Source: Phaeodactylibacter sp.
GTDB taxonomy: Bacteria; Bacteroidota; Bacteroidia; Chitinophagales; Saprospiraceae
Direction: 5' to 3'
Assembly (NCBI GenBank): GCA_024102975.1
Contig: JAGFJD010000403.1
Span: 1-53,443 of the forward strand
Length of the DNA: 53,443 nucleotides
In this document: positions 1-9,441 of the stretch, piece after piece
How the letters are laid out: each line of letters begins with the position of its first letter
Numbering within the stretch: position 1 is the stretch's first letter
The notes under the pieces: generated by a model
Told to the model about the DNA's origin: nothing
The model's input: the letters and a program-made list of their open reading frames with translations, nothing else
Databases searched by the model: none
Program-made: the position numbers and the translations under genes

Positions 1-26
1 CACCGCCCAAAGCTTATTCAACGACG

Positions 27-2168
27 CTACCCCACCCGCTCCAAAAACTCCTCCTCCGTCATTATCTCCACTGTGCCCAACGCCTGGGCTTTCTTCAGCT
101 TTGAACCCGCCTTTTCCCCTACCACCAAAATATCCAGGTTGCCGCTGATGGCGGAGATGTTTTTGGCGCCGGCTGCCTCAGCTTTGGCCTGGGCCTCTTT
201 GCGGCTCAGGGTTTGCAGCGTTCCGGTAAAGAGGATGGTCTTGCCGGCGAAAGGGCCTTCGCCGCTTGCTGCCCTGGGCCGGTCGTCTTCGGTTTGCTTC
301 AGGTTGACGCCCAGGGCCTCCATCTCTTCAAGCAGCTTGATGTTGTGCTCGTTGCTGAAGAAGGCGATGATATTCTCGGCCACCACCGGACCGATGTCTT
401 TTATGTGGGTGAACTTTTCCATGTCCCACCCCTTCAGGTCGAGCACGTGATCGATCTCGGCGGCGATAATTTTGGATACCTTCTGACCCAGGTGGTGGAT
501 GCTCAGGCTGTGCAGCAGGCGGTGGATGGGGTTCCGTTTGGCTTTTTCTACTGATTCCTTCAGGTTGGCAGCCGATTTCTCGCCGAAGCCCTCCAGTTCG
601 GCGACCTTATCGTAGTCCAGGCGATAGACGTCGGCGATGGTGCGCAGCCACCCCAGCTCGTAGAAGCGCTCGACGATGGACTTGCCCAACCCCTCGACGT
701 CCATGGCGTTCTTGGAGACGTGGAAGATGATCTTCTGGAGGTTCTGCGCGCCACAGACGCAGACGGGGCAGCGCCAGGCTGCCTCGCCCTCGATGCGTGC
801 CAGCTCCACAGGCTCGTCCGTATCGTTGATGGGGCAGTATTTGGGGAATTCGATGGGCTGCTCGGAGCCGTCGCGCAGCTCGTCCAGGGCCTTGACGATG
901 TAGGGGATGACATCGCCGGCGCGCTCTACCAGCACCATATCGCCGATGTGCAGGTCCTTGGATTTGATAAAGTCCTCATTATGCAGGGAGACGGAGGAGA
1001 CGGTCACCCCCGCCAGTTGCACCGGCTCGATCTTGGCCACCGGCGTGATGGAGCCAATCTTGCCCACCTGATATTCCACCCGCAGCAGGCGGGAGGTAGC
1101 TTGTTTGGCCTTGAACTTGAAAGCGATGGCCCAGCGCGGGTGGTGGCTGGTAGCGCCCGCCCGCTCCTGCAGCTCCCGGCTGTTGACCTTCACGACCATG
1201 CCGTCGATCTCGTAGGGGTAATCGTCGCGCTTGTCCTGCCAGGCATGGCAGAAGCCGAGGGCGGCTTTGATGTTTTTGCAGACTGTGCGCTCCTCCCCTT
1301 CCACCGGGACTTTAAAGCCGATCTCGTTCAGCCGGTTGAGGCTCTCCTCGTGGGTGCTGAAGCGGGAGAGCACGTCGTTGCCGTCTTTGTCTACGGCATA
1401 ACCGAGAGTGTAGATAAAAGCTTCCAGCCCCCGTTTGGCCACCTCCTGCGGGTCTTTCATGCGCAGGCCTCCGGTGGCAGTATTCCGGGCGTTGGCGAAG
1501 AGGCTGAGGCCCTCTTCCTCCCGCTGTTCGTTGATTTTCTTAAAAACATCTTTGCGGATGAGCACCTCGCCCCGCAGCTCCGCCTTGTAGATGCCCAGCG
1601 CGGCGAAATCGGCGCGCAGGGGGATGGAGCGGATGGCGCGGGCGTTGTTGGTCATCTCTTCCCCTACGGTGCCGTTGCCGCGGGTGGCAGCCCGCTCCAG
1701 GCGGTTGTCCTCGTAGACTACGGCAATGCTGCCGCCGTCGAACTTGGGCTCTACGGCGTACTCGATATCCTGGTCCTCCGGCATGTTGAGGTAGCGCTTG
1801 ATCTGGGCATCGAACTCGACGAGGTCTTCCTCATTGTAGGAGTTGGCCAGGGAGAGCATGGGCGTCAGGTGCTCCACCGATGGGAAATCGCTGGACAGGT
1901 CGGAGGAGACGCGCTGGGTGGGGGAGTCGGGCGTCACCAGCCCGGGATGCTCCTCCTCCAGCTTTTCGAGCATTTTGTACAACCGGTCGTACTCCGCGTC
2001 GCTGATGACCGGGTCGTTGAGGATGTAATAGCGGTACTCGTGGTATTCGATCACCTGGCGCAGCTTGTTGGCCTGCTCGTCGGGGGATTCATTTTCCAGG
2101 GCGCCGCCGCCGTTCAGGAATGCTTTGGACAGGTCAAAGAGGATGCGTTGTTCTTGCTGGCTGTACAT
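27..2168 (-). CDS. ligA: NAD-dependent DNA ligase LigA
   Basis: Seals nicks during DNA replication and repair using NAD+. The 713-residue length is close to the usual 660-700, with a slightly long N-terminus. The adenylation motif K-F-D-G is seen with the lysine near residue 142. It is followed by the OB fold, a Cys-rich zinc region, helix-hairpin-helix repeats and a C-terminal BRCT domain (GKTILFTGTLQTLSRKEA). The zinc region is odd: the first CxxC pair reads CPIN, so one expected Cys is missing, while the second half reads CPVCVC. The ATG start directly follows a probable divergent promoter region. Family assignment is secure; the zinc-site change is a direct reading of the sequence. Confidence 0.97.
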   Translation of the reverse strand: MYSQQEQRILFDLSKAFLNGGGALENESPDEQANKLRQVIEYHEYRYYILNDPVISDAEYDRLYKMLEKLEEEHPGLVTPDSPTQRVSSDLSSDFPSVEHLTPMLSLANSYNEEDLVEFDAQIKRYLNMPEDQDIEYAVEPKFDGGSIAVVYEDNRLERAATRGNGTVGEEMTNNARAIRSIPLRADFAALGIYKAELRGEVLIRKDVFKKINEQREEEGLSLFANARNTATGGLRMKDPQEVAKRGLEAFIYTLGYAVDKDGNDVLSRFSTHEESLNRLNEIGFKVPVEGEERTVCKNIKAALGFCHAWQDKRDDYPYEIDGMVVKVNSRELQERAGATSHHPRWAIAFKFKAKQATSRLLRVEYQVGKIGSITPVAKIEPVQLAGVTVSSVSLHNEDFIKSKDLHIGDMVLVERAGDVIPYIVKALDELRDGSEQPIEFPKYCPINDTDEPVELARIEGEAAWRCPVCVCGAQNLQKIIFHVSKNAMDVEGLGKSIVERFYELGWLRTIADVYRLDYDKVAELEGFGEKSAANLKESVEKAKRNPIHRLLHSLSIHHLGQKVSKIIAAEIDHVLDLKGWDMEKFTHIKDIGPVVAENIIAFFSNEHNIKLLEEMEALGVNLKQTEDDRPRAASGEGPFAGKTILFTGTLQTLSRKEAQAKAEAAGAKNISAISGNLDILVVGEKAGSKLKKAQALGTVEIMTEEEFLERVG

Positions 2169-2496
2169 TTGTGGTTTATTGGATGATTGAGTTGCCCACC
2201 CTCTGTTCCTGGCCGGTAAAATTCGTTGATTTAGCTGGCTGGTTGGCCGGCGCCTGCCCTGGCGAAGGCGGGGTTCATTAACTCAGTGGCGCTGCCAGGC
2301 ACTGCATTTTGGCGATAAAATTAATCCTTCTGAATCAGAAAGCCAACAAAGGAAATTTTTAAAAATATTTTGGCTTCCTGTGAAAAAACCAGAAAAAGGG
2401 GGAACTTAAGCTACATTCCGACATATAGCCTGATAACAGGCGGCTCTGGGTGACGCCCAACTGCTGCTCCGCCTAAGCACTCAAATCTCAAAGAGC
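2169..2496. promoter_or_regulatory. Divergent intergenic region, ligA / metalloprotease
   Basis: A 328-bp gap between two divergently transcribed genes, so it must hold promoters for both. An AT-rich stretch near 2355-2375 includes TATTTTGG, a weak resemblance to the Bacteroidota -7 element TAnnTTTG. No clear operator, terminator or RNA gene is visible. Confidence 0.35.
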
Positions 2497-4065
2497 ATGA
2501 AAACTTACGGAAAAAAAAAGGGGGGCAAGTTTTTCCTTCTGGCCATGATCCTGATGACAACCCTTCCTCTCGGAGGGCAGGTTATTCAATGTAATCATGA
2601 AGACCGTGCCGGAGAACCCGGCAATTTGCCCGAAGCATTAAGCGGCCACTGTGACGATCCGCTAAATTATGCTGTCGACCAGGAAAACCTGAGCCACCAC
2701 CCGCAGCTTGTAGTATGGGTCAACTTTCATTACATCAGAAGAGACGACGGCACCGGCAATTTCAAAGAGCCCGGAGAAGCCTTATTCCACACAGAGCTGG
2801 GCCGGACAGAGCTGGATGGCGTAGCTGCCGCCGGCCACCTTTTGGGGCACATGAACGTCCGGATGGGCACTTTTGAGAAGTATAACCTGAGCGATGCCCT
2901 TCACGTGCCGGAATCCGGCATCCGGTTCAGGTTCTATTCCGAGCCGGGCAACCCGGACGACCCGTATGGCGGCATTTTTTTCCATGAATCAGACCTGTTT
3001 TTCAATCTGGGATACAATGGCAATGACCCTAATGTTTTGAAAAATGAATTCTCGGTTTATGGGGCAGGCGTGCTGGATCTTTTTTTTGTAGAGGAAGAAA
3101 CCCCCGATCCGGACCCGGGCCAGCCGCCTTTTTATATTGGAGGAGGGAGAGCTGCTTTCGGGTCGGTAAATTCAGGTTCAGCGGTCGTGGCAGGCATGTA
3201 TTCCGACCATTTTTTTGATACTTCCGGCTATTCTCCCGGAGAAAGAGATATCGTCCATTACAAAAGCGTCACTATTCATGAAATTTTTCACAACCTGGGG
3301 CTGCAGCACAGCTTTACCTGCCAGAACGAGTGCAGGTTTATAGACCTCGATACCGAAGCCGAATGCAATACGCCCGGCGACGACTGCTCCTTTTCGGGAA
3401 ATGGAGGCGCCGGCCCCGGCCAGTGCGCCAACCGCTATGTCAGCCCCACCAACAACATCATGCGCCACGGCCTGACCGCTACGGCTATTACTCCCTGCCA
3501 GTTGGGGATCATTCAACACCACCTGCTGGCGAAGCAACCCGGCTACCTGGAATTTGACTTCTGCGACATAAGCGAACCGGACATCGTCATTCAAAGCGGG
3601 CAGGACATCGTGTGGGCCGGTACGCGCTACCTGAGGAGCAACGTGGTGGTTGAAAACGGGGCGCGCCTTACCATCCGGTGCCTGCTGGGCATGCCGCAGG
3701 GAAGCATCATTACCGTTGAGCCGGGAGGCACATTAATAATGGACGGAGGAGTGATTGTTGACCCATGCGGAGAAACTTCGCAGAGCCGTCAAGGCACCGC
3801 TGCTACACCCCGCCTGCTGCTCTTCCCCAACCCGGCAGGCGATATCCTCAATGTTTTGCTCAATGATCCTGCCATGCCGTTGCGCTCCGGCGCCACCTTC
3901 CACATCCTGGATGCGCAGGGCCGCCTGCTGGCTGCGTACTCCGCCGACCGAATGGAGGAGGCCACCCTGATGCTTCCGGTGCAGGGCCTGCCGGCCGGGC
4001 TCTGCCTGTTGCAATATTTGGACGCACAGGGGGTGCTGTGGAGCGGGAAGTTTGTGAAGCAGTAG
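2497..4065 (+). CDS. Secreted M43-like zinc metalloprotease with T9SS sorting domain
   Basis: Predicted exported peptidase of 522 residues. It has an N-terminal signal peptide (basic KKKGGK, then FFLLAMILMTTL). The metzincin zinc site HEIFHNLGLQH lies at residues 261-271, with His261, His265 and His271 as ligands and Glu262 as general base. A Met-turn-like NIMRHG follows about 60 residues later. This spacing and the Cys-rich stretch between them suit pappalysin/M43 enzymes. The last ~80 residues, beginning LLLFPNPAGDILNV and ending FVKQ, form a type A T9SS C-terminal sorting domain, so the protein is probably exported by the type IX system and attached to the surface or released. Substrate unknown. 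The gene stands alone, convergent with the ABC permease gene. Confidence 0.85.
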   Translation: MKTYGKKKGGKFFLLAMILMTTLPLGGQVIQCNHEDRAGEPGNLPEALSGHCDDPLNYAVDQENLSHHPQLVVWVNFHYIRRDDGTGNFKEPGEALFHTELGRTELDGVAAAGHLLGHMNVRMGTFEKYNLSDALHVPESGIRFRFYSEPGNPDDPYGGIFFHESDLFFNLGYNGNDPNVLKNEFSVYGAGVLDLFFVEEETPDPDPGQPPFYIGGGRAAFGSVNSGSAVVAGMYSDHFFDTSGYSPGERDIVHYKSVTIHEIFHNLGLQHSFTCQNECRFIDLDTEAECNTPGDDCSFSGNGGAGPGQCANRYVSPTNNIMRHGLTATAITPCQLGIIQHHLLAKQPGYLEFDFCDISEPDIVIQSGQDIVWAGTRYLRSNVVVENGARLTIRCLLGMPQGSIITVEPGGTLIMDGGVIVDPCGETSQSRQGTAATPRLLLFPNPAGDILNVLLNDPAMPLRSGATFHILDAQGRLLAAYSADRMEEATLMLPVQGLPAGLCLLQYLDAQGVLWSGKFVKQ

Positions 4066-4185
4066 TTTTCAACCGGGCACCTCCTGTTCAAACAGGCAGT
4101 CCTTTGTCAAGGCAACGTCTATCAGGCCCAGGCTGTGCTGATTTTGTTTCAGGCCGAAAGTACTAGCCGTTTCCGCGAGCAATCC

Positions 4186-5499
4186 TCAACTCCTCAGCCG
4201 CGGGTCCAGGGCATCCGTCAGGCCCTCCCCCAGCAGGTTAAAGATCGTCACCGTCAGGAAGATGGCGAAGCCGGGGAAGACGGCCAGCCACCAGGCGCTG
4301 GCCTGCGAGCGCGCCAGCCGCAGCAGGGATCCCCAGGTAACCTGCTCGGGCGGCACGCCCACGCTTAGGAAGGACAGGAAAGCCTCCAGCAGGATGGCGC
4401 TGGCCACTCCGAAGGCAATGGTAATCAGCACAGGCGTCAGGGCGTTGGGGATGGCATGGCGGAAGATGATGCGCCACTCGCTGAAGCCCAGAGCCTGGGC
4501 AGCCTCGATGTACTCCAGGCTGCGGATGCGGAGCAGCTCCGCCCGGATGAAGCGGGCGATGCCCGTCCAGCGGATCAGCCCGATGATGGCCATGACATAC
4601 AGAATGGAGGGTTGCTCGATCACCGCCAGGATGCTCAGCACCAGCAACAGGCCGGGGATGGAACTGATGACCTCGATCAACCGCATCACCATGAGGTCGA
4701 GGGGCAGCGTCACGGGCCTGCCCAGCACCGGGAACCGCTTCAGGAAGCCGGCCAGGAGGTTCGCCGCCGCCATGATAGCCGCAATGATGCCGAAGCTCTT
4801 GAGCAGTTCTACGCTGAACGTCCCTTCGCTAAAGGCGTAGGAGCGGGCCGTAAACCCGTAAAAAATACTGGCCAGGAAACCCAGCGTGTTCAGTGCCACC
4901 CGGATACGGGAGGCCCGGAAGCGGTCGTCGCCAAAATATCCCGCCAGGGCACCGAAAAAAACGCCGATGATAGCGGCAATAGACATGGAAACTACCCCGA
5001 CCAGCATGGCGATGCGCGTGCCGGCGATCATGCCCGCCGCCACGTCCCGCCCCAACTGGTCAGTGCCCAGCCAGTGGCGGAAACGGGTCGATTCCACGTC
5101 CTGCTCTCCGCCCGGCGCCCGGTAGTTGTTGTTTTTCCGGTCGATGGTCGTCGCCGAATAGGGGATCGGCGCCCAAATCACCGTTTCGTACTCGTGTTCC
5201 CGCCATCCTTTCTGGAAGAACTGCGCTTCCCAGGTGGACAGCCCCAGCGCCACGCCGTATTGTTTGAAAACGGGGAAGTAAACCTGGCCGTCAATTTTGC
5301 AGTACAGCGGCCGTTCGTTGGCAATAAAATCGGCGGTGAGGGCGATGAAAATCAGCCCGTACAGCAAACGCAGGGACCATACGGCCAGGCGTTTCTTCCG
5401 GAACTGCCGCCGCACGATGCCCCAGTAGCTCTCGCCCATGGCCTGCCGCCGGGCAATGGCTTCCGCCGTATCCTTCTCTTTTTTTACTCCGATCAACAT
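4186..5499 (-). CDS. Peptide/nickel-type ABC transporter permease (OppC/DppC family)
   Basis: Inner-membrane subunit of a peptide-class ABC importer. The C-terminal half has the BPD_transp_1 fold, with an EAA-type loop around RFIRAELLRIRSLEYIEAAQ and the RHAIPNAL segment typical of OppC. At 437 residues it is about 100 longer than most OppC proteins. The extra sequence is mainly a periplasmic insertion after the first membrane segment (HWLGTDQLGRDV is the usual family landmark and follows it). The start lies 3 nt after the stop of the OppB-like gene, so the two are cotranscribed. No ATPase gene is present in this cluster; one must be supplied from elsewhere. Confidence 0.9.
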   Translation of the reverse strand: MLIGVKKEKDTAEAIARRQAMGESYWGIVRRQFRKKRLAVWSLRLLYGLIFIALTADFIANERPLYCKIDGQVYFPVFKQYGVALGLSTWEAQFFQKGWREHEYETVIWAPIPYSATTIDRKNNNYRAPGGEQDVESTRFRHWLGTDQLGRDVAAGMIAGTRIAMLVGVVSMSIAAIIGVFFGALAGYFGDDRFRASRIRVALNTLGFLASIFYGFTARSYAFSEGTFSVELLKSFGIIAAIMAAANLLAGFLKRFPVLGRPVTLPLDLMVMRLIEVISSIPGLLLVLSILAVIEQPSILYVMAIIGLIRWTGIARFIRAELLRIRSLEYIEAAQALGFSEWRIIFRHAIPNALTPVLITIAFGVASAILLEAFLSFLSVGVPPEQVTWGSLLRLARSQASAWWLAVFPGFAIFLTVTIFNLLGEGLTDALDPRLRS

Positions 5500-5502
5500 A
5501 AG

Positions 5503-6924
5503 CTATGACTTATTGCGGCTGTAAGACACCCGGGGGTCCGCCCAGGCGTATAACACGTCGGCGATCAGGATGCCCGCCATGGTCAGGATGGCGGAAAGCA
5601 TCAGCACCGTGTACACCACCGGCCAGTCGCGCTGCAGGATGGCGTCGATGGTGAGCTTGCCCATGCCCGGGATATTGAAAATCACTTCTATGGCTACCGA
5701 GCCGGCGAACACCGCCGGGAAAATATTGGCAAACAGGGTGATGATGGGAAAGAGGGCGTTGCGGAAGGCGTGCCGCCAGATGACGGCCCGGCCGCTCAGC
5801 CCCTTGGCCCAGGCCGTGCGGATGTAATCCTGCCCGATGACGTTCAGCATGCCGCCCCGCATCTGCCGGGAGATGAAGGCCAGCGCCCCGTAGGCCAGGC
5901 AGAAAACAGGCAACCCCATGTGGGATGCCCGCTCCCAAAAGCGGCCCCAGAAGGGCGCCTCCGGCGGCAGGTTGCCCAGCCCGATGGAGGGGAACCAGTC
6001 CATTCCGTATTCCGGCGTGGTGAAAAAGACGAGCAGCATAGTCCCGATCCAGAAACTGGGCAGGGAATAGAGAATGAAGAGGATCAAGGTGGTGGACCGA
6101 TCGAAAAAGGAATCCTTCCAGACGGCCGAGAACACGCCCAGCGGTATCGACAACAGATAGGCCACAAGGATGGCCATGCCGTTGATCAGGATAGTCCAGA
6201 ACAGGGCGTCCTTCATCTTATCGGCCACCGGCCGGCTGTCGTAGTAGGAGATGCCGAAATCCAGCTGCAGGAAACCCATCAGCCAGTTGTGGTACTGATT
6301 GTCCGGGCCATACCACTTGATATCAGGCAGGTAGAGCAACTCCGGCCGGGCATTGTCCTTGATGGCCTGATAGCTGCTCTTCAGTTCCCGGATAGGGGGC
6401 AGAAGGGCGGCCTGCAGGCTGCTGTCCTGAAGCGCCAGCGTCTCGGCCTCCTCCAGCAGGCTGGTGATCCGGCTGTCGGAATGGGCCAGGAACAACTGCT
6501 GCAGGGAGGAGCGGACAGAACGAAACGCATTGCCCTCCTCCTGCCGGCCTACGTCCTGCAGGACGTAGTTCATCCGCAAAAGCCGGTGGTAATAGTCGGA
6601 TATAGGCGGCCAGGCACCGTACTGAGCGACGAGCTTCGAGAGGTTCTCCCGGTGGTCCCGCCGAAGGATGTTGTACAGCGTATCCGGATAGGCCGCCGGG
6701 GAAAGGCCAATATAAAAGACCGGTTTGTCCAACCCCAAAAAGTCCGCCGTTTCCCGGTAGACCCGCTCGGCATTGGCCGGGTTCTGCTGGTCGGGGCCAA
6801 AACCTCTCAGCTTCATCTCCACCGGGTCGCCCGGGGCAATCTTGCTCAGGCCGAAAGCCAGCAGCGAGATCACCAGCAGGGTGGGGATGAAAATGAGCAT
6901 GCGTTTGATCAAATATTGTACCAT
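5503..6924 (-). CDS. Peptide/nickel-type ABC transporter permease (OppB/DppB family)
   Basis: Partner permease of the OppC-like protein. The first membrane helix (MLIFIPTLLVISLLAFGLS) and the IAPGDPVE motif are typical of OppB. The C-terminal half carries the transmembrane domain and the EAA-like RHAFRNALFPIIT loop. Between them, roughly residues 45-220, is an unusually long soluble insertion with charged helices, giving 473 residues against the usual 310-340. The gene lies upstream of the oppC-like gene and downstream of two substrate-binding protein genes, from which it is separated by a hairpin-repeat array. Substrate probably oligopeptides, inferred from family only. Confidence 0.9.
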   Translation of the reverse strand: MVQYLIKRMLIFIPTLLVISLLAFGLSKIAPGDPVEMKLRGFGPDQQNPANAERVYRETADFLGLDKPVFYIGLSPAAYPDTLYNILRRDHRENLSKLVAQYGAWPPISDYYHRLLRMNYVLQDVGRQEEGNAFRSVRSSLQQLFLAHSDSRITSLLEEAETLALQDSSLQAALLPPIRELKSSYQAIKDNARPELLYLPDIKWYGPDNQYHNWLMGFLQLDFGISYYDSRPVADKMKDALFWTILINGMAILVAYLLSIPLGVFSAVWKDSFFDRSTTLILFILYSLPSFWIGTMLLVFFTTPEYGMDWFPSIGLGNLPPEAPFWGRFWERASHMGLPVFCLAYGALAFISRQMRGGMLNVIGQDYIRTAWAKGLSGRAVIWRHAFRNALFPIITLFANIFPAVFAGSVAIEVIFNIPGMGKLTIDAILQRDWPVVYTVLMLSAILTMAGILIADVLYAWADPRVSYSRNKS

Positions 6925-6954
6925 GGGACATGTGCTTTGCCGGACTCTGCTCTC

Positions 6955-7140
6955 CGGACAGGATTGACGGTTTTTGAGGGTTCAGGCAGGATTGACAGGA
7001 TATACAGGATTTGGGGTAATAGGGGTATCCCAGAGGATGGATACACGGTTTTAGGGGTTGTGCAATAACTGTAATAGACAGGATTAACAGAATTTACAAG
7101 ATATGCGCGCTCCTGTGGATCAATCCACTACATCCTGTCA
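6955..7140. repeat. Word-repeat inverted region (CAGGATTGACAGGAT / ATCCTGTCAATCCTG)
   Basis: Several copies of CAGGATTGACAGGAT-like words at 6958-7015 and about 7074-7095 face the reverse-complement words ATCCTGTCAATCCTG at about 7128-7145. The region could fold into a long imperfect hairpin. It lies between the opp permease gene and the 62-bp array, and no ORF explains it. Confidence 0.6.
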
Positions 7141-7512
7141 ATCCTGTCTATATACGCGCCGCCTGAAGGCGGCACGTCCGGCAAAGCCTGTTAATCTTGT
7201 TCATCCTGTCTATAAACGCGCCGCCTGAAGGCGGCACGTCCGGCAAAGCCTGTTAATCTTGTTCATCCTGTCTATAAACGTGCCGCCTGAAGGCGGCACG
7301 TCCGGCAAAGCCTGTTAATCTTGTTCATCCTGTCTATAAACGCACCGCCTGAAGGCGGCACGTCCGGCAAAGCCTGTTAATCTTGTTCATCCTGTCTATA
7401 AACGCACCGCCTGAAGGCGGCACGTCCGGCAAAGCCTGTTAATCTTGTTCATCCTGTCTATAAACGCGCCGCCTGAAGGCGGCACGTCCGGTAGAGCCTG
7501 TCCATCCTGTAC
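7141..7512. repeat. Six-copy 62-bp tandem repeat carrying a GCCGCC-TGAA-GGCGGC hairpin
   Basis: Six direct 62-bp units start near 7141, 7203, 7265, 7327, 7389 and 7451. They are nearly identical except for one or two substitutions (for example GCGCCG, GTGCCG or GCACCG) and a diverged last unit. Each unit contains a GC-rich stem-loop, GCCGCC-TGAA-GGCGGC, followed by CACGTCCGGCAAAGCCTG and the word TTAATCTTGTTCATCCTG. The array sits inside the minus-strand opp operon, between the binding-protein and permease genes. No variable spacers exist, so it is not a CRISPR. A REP-like mRNA stabilising or attenuating role is an inference. Confidence 0.85.
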
Positions 7513-7557
7513 GCAAGAATAGCCATATAGTTCCGCCGCCCCGGCTCCAAGGCATCC

Positions 7558-9342
7558 TTATCTGTCTTTAAGCCGCAGCTTGCCCGGGAAATATCCCGGA
7601 TAAATCGGCGAAGGCTGCACATCAAACCGCTTATGGATGGCGATGCGGCTGGTCGGCACCAGCAGGTAGATGAGCGGCATCTCATCGTAGAGTATGGCCT
7701 GGAGCTGCATATACAGCCGGTTGCGTTCCTGCTCGTCGAGGGCCACCTGGATCTGGTCGATCAGCGCATCCGACTCTGCGGAGGCGAAGCCGGTGCGGTC
7801 GTCGCCTCCGGAGTGGTAATCCTGCTTCGGCTCCCAGAGCGTAGGCTGTATGGTTTTGCTCCAGGGGACGAGTTCGTAGTCCCGGCGTTTGAAATCGTCG
7901 GCCAGCACCGCGAACTCCTTGGCTTCGATCTGAATGTCGATCCCTGCCCGTTTTGCCGACTCCTGGACCAGCAGGCCTACGTCCCGGATATTATCCCTGC
8001 CGGCGACGATCTTGTAGTTGAGCGACAGTTCTTCCAGTTTGCCGTTGATCACCTTATCGGCGATGCCGTTGTTGTTGCTGTCGGTCCAGCCGGCCTCTTC
8101 CAGCAGTTGCCGGGCTTTGTCCGGGTCGTAAGGGATGGGCTGCAAATCTTTATTATAATAAGAAAAAGAAGGATGTACCGGGCTGGCGTAGGGAGCGCCC
8201 AGGCCGTTATAGACGGTGTTGATGATTGCCTCTACGTTGACGGCGTAGGCCAGGGCCCGCCGCACCCTTTTGTCCGACAATTTGGGGACGCGGGTGTTGA
8301 CGTATATGAAGGTGTTGCCCAGCAAAGGCGGGCTGAAGAAGTTGTAGCGCTCCGCCGTAAATTCCTCGTTCTGCAGTTCCAGGAAATCGGTGGGCGGGAT
8401 ATTGGCCATAGCGTCGATCTGGCCGTCCTTCAGGGCGGTGATGGCAGCGGTGGGGTCCGGTATGGGGCGGAAGATGATCTTTTCGGGAAAGGCGCCCAGT
8501 GCCGGGTATTCTGCAGCCAGCGCATCGCCCCAGTAATTCTCTTTTTTAGCGACGGTGATCCGCTGTCCGGTTTCCCAGCTTTCGAAGCGGTAGGGTCCGC
8601 TGCCGGAGATGCCCTCTTTTTCCCGGCTGTATTTGGGGCTGGTGAACAGGGCGGCAAACTGGGCCAGGCGGCCGTCATTGGCCGCCAGTGCCTGCGCTTT
8701 TGCCTCATCGGTCAGATCGGTCAGGGGTATGTCCTTCAGCAGGCCTTCCGGATCGTAGTGATAGGCGGGCATCAGCGGCAGGGCGGAGCCAATGGCCTCT
8801 TCGCCGATGATATATTTCTGATCGGTGAGCACGGTAAACCGGCGGGGGTTGCCGCTGTCTACCTCTACATCTTTGATGAAAGACAGGTAGGCCCGGTAGG
8901 CCGGCGCCGGCACCTGGGGGTTGAGCGCTGCCTTCAGAGTGAAGATAAAATCCTCGGCGGTCACCGGGCTGCCGTTATCCCAGACGGCCTGGTCGTGAAT
9001 CTCGAAGGTATAGGCCATCCCGCCGGCGTAGGGCCCTTGGGTGATGGGCGTGATCTGCGGGCGCGATTTGGCCAGCTCCGGAATGATCTCCAGGCTTTGC
9101 GGGTTGATCGACAGCAGGTTCTGGAAGATGGTATTGCTCACCAGGCGGGCATAGGAGCTGGTAGAAAGAGGCACATTCAGGCGGTCCGGTTCGGCGTCCA
9201 GCTGGACGACGGCCTCGTTCAGCGGCCGGCTGAGGGAAAAAACGGCGTCTTCGTCTTTCGTTCCGGGGCCAGGTTTGCATCCTGCCAATAAAAACAGGAA
9301 CAGGAGAGCAACAGGGGCGTAGCTTACATTTAAATGTTTCAT
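7558..9342 (-). CDS. ABC transporter substrate-binding lipoprotein, family 5 (second copy)
   Basis: Extracytoplasmic binding protein for the peptide-class ABC importer. I chose the ATG at 9342 rather than the one at 9393 because it gives a clean lipoprotein signal peptide (MKHLNVSYAPVALLFLFLLA) with lipobox LLAGC. The SBP_bac_5 domain covers most of the ~594 residues, with the typical YTFEIHDQAVWDNGSPVTA and VRRALAYAVNVEAI segments. It is clearly paralogous to the gene just upstream (shared RRFTVLTDQKYIIGE and DPDKARQLLEEAGW-like stretches), so the pair arose by tandem duplication. Ligand unknown; possibly the two paralogues feed one permease pair with different peptides. Confidence 0.92.
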   Translation of the reverse strand: MKHLNVSYAPVALLFLFLLAGCKPGPGTKDEDAVFSLSRPLNEAVVQLDAEPDRLNVPLSTSSYARLVSNTIFQNLLSINPQSLEIIPELAKSRPQITPITQGPYAGGMAYTFEIHDQAVWDNGSPVTAEDFIFTLKAALNPQVPAPAYRAYLSFIKDVEVDSGNPRRFTVLTDQKYIIGEEAIGSALPLMPAYHYDPEGLLKDIPLTDLTDEAKAQALAANDGRLAQFAALFTSPKYSREKEGISGSGPYRFESWETGQRITVAKKENYWGDALAAEYPALGAFPEKIIFRPIPDPTAAITALKDGQIDAMANIPPTDFLELQNEEFTAERYNFFSPPLLGNTFIYVNTRVPKLSDKRVRRALAYAVNVEAIINTVYNGLGAPYASPVHPSFSYYNKDLQPIPYDPDKARQLLEEAGWTDSNNNGIADKVINGKLEELSLNYKIVAGRDNIRDVGLLVQESAKRAGIDIQIEAKEFAVLADDFKRRDYELVPWSKTIQPTLWEPKQDYHSGGDDRTGFASAESDALIDQIQVALDEQERNRLYMQLQAILYDEMPLIYLLVPTSRIAIHKRFDVQPSPIYPGYFPGKLRLKDR

Positions 9343-9441
9343 TCGATCTGGATTGTCGTTTATCTGGGTTTTACATAATTGTGCAATAGACACCCGGTGC
9401 CGGCCCTCTGCGGCAGTAGGCGCATTCCGGGCACAAGTTAA

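Noticed and set aside
720..2186. 488-codon plus-strand frame
   Set aside because: Lies wholly antisense to ligA, which has clear conserved motifs; high GC makes long shadow frames.
7141..7512. Possible CRISPR array
   Set aside because: The entire 62-bp unit is conserved with no variable spacers, and no cas genes are nearby; it is a plain tandem repeat.
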